A stretch of DNA of 64,000 nt, from the NCBI RefSeq assembly GCF_004005475.1, contig NZ_RZTZ01000002.1, positions 620,001-684,000 on the forward strand, read 5' to 3'. The translations under genes were made by a program, and so were the position numbers. Below the pieces are notes generated by a model. It saw nothing but the letters and a program-made list of their open reading frames with translations, made no database searches and was not told where the DNA came from. Below, one piece after another: positions 63,137-64,000 of the stretch (position 1 is its first letter; each line of letters opens with the position of its first letter). This DNA comes from Niallia taxi (lineage in GTDB: Bacteria > Bacillota > Bacilli > Bacillales > Cytobacillaceae).

Positions 63137-64000
63137 GTGAATATGCAATCATCTAATTCTTCAAGCAATGAACACCAAGTTATAGATGTGTTAACGGAAA
63201 ATAAGGTTTCTGAAATCAAGCTTGCCTTAAGAAATGAACCAGAAGTACAGCAGCTGGCAAAATCTATAGATGAAAGAGACCAAATTCAAATACTAGAGTT
63301 CGGAAAAGAGCCTGCTGTTCAGATTTCTAAATTCTCCGATCAAATTCTCAGCAACATGAGAACAACAAAAGTCGAAGACTCAGGAGAACTGCTGAAACAG
63401 CTTGGCAGGATTATGGATAAGTTCGATAAAAAAGACTTTGAGCAATCCTCAAAGGGACTGTTTGGAAAGCTGTTCAAAAAAAGCGAAAAAATCATGGAGA
63501 AGCTTTTTGGTAAGTACCAGTCAATGGGATCGGAGATTGATAAGGTTTATGTGGAAATTTCCAAATACCAAACGGAGATGGTTGATTCGACAAACATGCT
63601 CGACAATATGTATGAGCAAAACTATCAATATTATTTGACGCTTGAGAAATATGCTGTTGCAGGCGCAATGAAATCAGATCAGCTAAAACAAGAGGTGCTT
63701 CCTCCAATTGAGGCAAAAGCAATCCAAGGAGATCAGCTTGCTTCGATGCAGCTTGATACATTACGAAATGCGATTGAATTGATCGATCAGCGTGTGTATG
63801 ATTTGGAAATGGCCAAAATGGTCGCATTGCAGACAGCACCGCAAATAAGACTGCTGCAGCGCGGAAATACGAAATTAATCGGAAAGATTAACTCTGCTTT
63901 TGTTACGACAATTCCTATTTTTAAAAACGGATTGATTCAAGCTGTTGCAGCAAAAAGACAGAAGCTAGTAGCAGACAGCATGAGCGAGCTTGACCGTCGC
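63137..64000 (+). CDS. telA: Toxic anion resistance protein TelA (3' end outside window)
   Basis: 288 codons are visible from GTG 63137 (GGGGAGATTAGCA upstream), three bases after yceG. The helical, charged sequence has the TelA segments KLFKKSEKIMEKLFGKYQ, EKYAVAGAMKSDQLKQEVLP and LQTAPQIRLLQRGNTKLI. TelA confers tellurite and nisin/cell-wall-stress tolerance in related bacteria and is YceH in B. subtilis. No stop before the window end. Confidence 0.94.
   Translation, partial: MNMQSSNSSSNEHQVIDVLTENKVSEIKLALRNEPEVQQLAKSIDERDQIQILEFGKEPAVQISKFSDQILSNMRTTKVEDSGELLKQLGRIMDKFDKKDFEQSSKGLFGKLFKKSEKIMEKLFGKYQSMGSEIDKVYVEISKYQTEMVDSTNMLDNMYEQNYQYYLTLEKYAVAGAMKSDQLKQEVLPPIEAKAIQGDQLASMQLDTLRNAIELIDQRVYDLEMAKMVALQTAPQIRLLQRGNTKLIGKINSAFVTTIPIFKNGLIQAVAAKRQKLVADSMSELDRR

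Noticed and set aside
1-64000. Mobile elements, tRNA genes, CRISPR arrays
   Set aside because: No transposase, integrase, regular spaced repeats or tRNA-like cloverleaf with conserved TTCGA-type loop was seen.

Overview
This window is chromosomal DNA from a low-GC, endospore-forming member of the Bacillaceae (Bacillus/Niallia-type). The evidence is the gene content and order, which follow the B. subtilis dnaD-nth-ypoC-ponA-recU-yppCEG, ypsA-gpsB-rnpB, ypvA/ypwA, dynA/ypcP/sspL, ypeQP-cspD, metA and bsaA-ypgQ-ypgR neighbourhoods, together with spore-coat and small spore protein genes, B-type RNase P RNA, and strong GGAGG ribosome-binding sites. I saw no insertion sequences, prophage, tRNA genes or CRISPR arrays. 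The window looks like core chromosome with two less ordinary blocks near its right end.

1-9.5 kb: DNA replication and repair (dnaD end, nth, recU), the bifunctional peptidoglycan synthase ponA, the small yppC-G genes with a Gln/Asn-rich coat-like protein (YppG), a tiny YpzG gene, an Hsp20 gene behind a sigma-K-type promoter, and an alpha/beta hydrolase. 9.7-15.7 kb: the mitomycin-repair pair mrfA/mrfB, spore coat cotD, ypsA, the division regulator gpsB, and rnpB. 15.8-22 kb: a 23S rRNA methyltransferase, a DinG-like helicase, an M32 carboxypeptidase, small proteins and an orphan CheX-like phosphatase. 22.2-31.6 kb: a Fur-box-controlled 31-residue peptide, the tandem dynamin DynA, a rhodanese, the 5'-3' exonuclease YpcP, sspL, a PAP2-like membrane protein, a DMT exporter, two RNase H-like proteins and a small zinc finger. 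31.6-39 kb: cspD, a lipoyl-like protein paired with an aromatic-acid exporter, topB, mntR behind a structured leader, an AIM24 protein and metA (acetyl-CoA type, with Glu111). 39.6-54.7 kb: one-carbon metabolism (fhs), a glutathione peroxidase, pantothenate kinase, a giant GNAT fusion followed by an amidohydrolase with a damaged 3' end, ypgQ, an ABC-F ATPase, ypgR/cvfC, bacilliredoxin, a methyltransferase and ypjP.

54.7-64 kb is a tellurium-resistance-type (Ter) stress cluster: terD and terC, then a four-gene metabolic module (CitE-like lyase, PRTase-TRSP, StiP/PRTase-PELOTA, HAD phosphatase), an opposing small membrane protein, and yceG plus telA (cut by the window end). The families are known from comparative genomics and were predicted there to make a nucleoside-like metabolite; the product has not, to my knowledge, been established. 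Both terD and yceG are preceded by ECF-sigma-type promoter sequences (TGAAAC...CGTA), which ties the two halves to one envelope-stress regulon. This is the most interesting system in the window.
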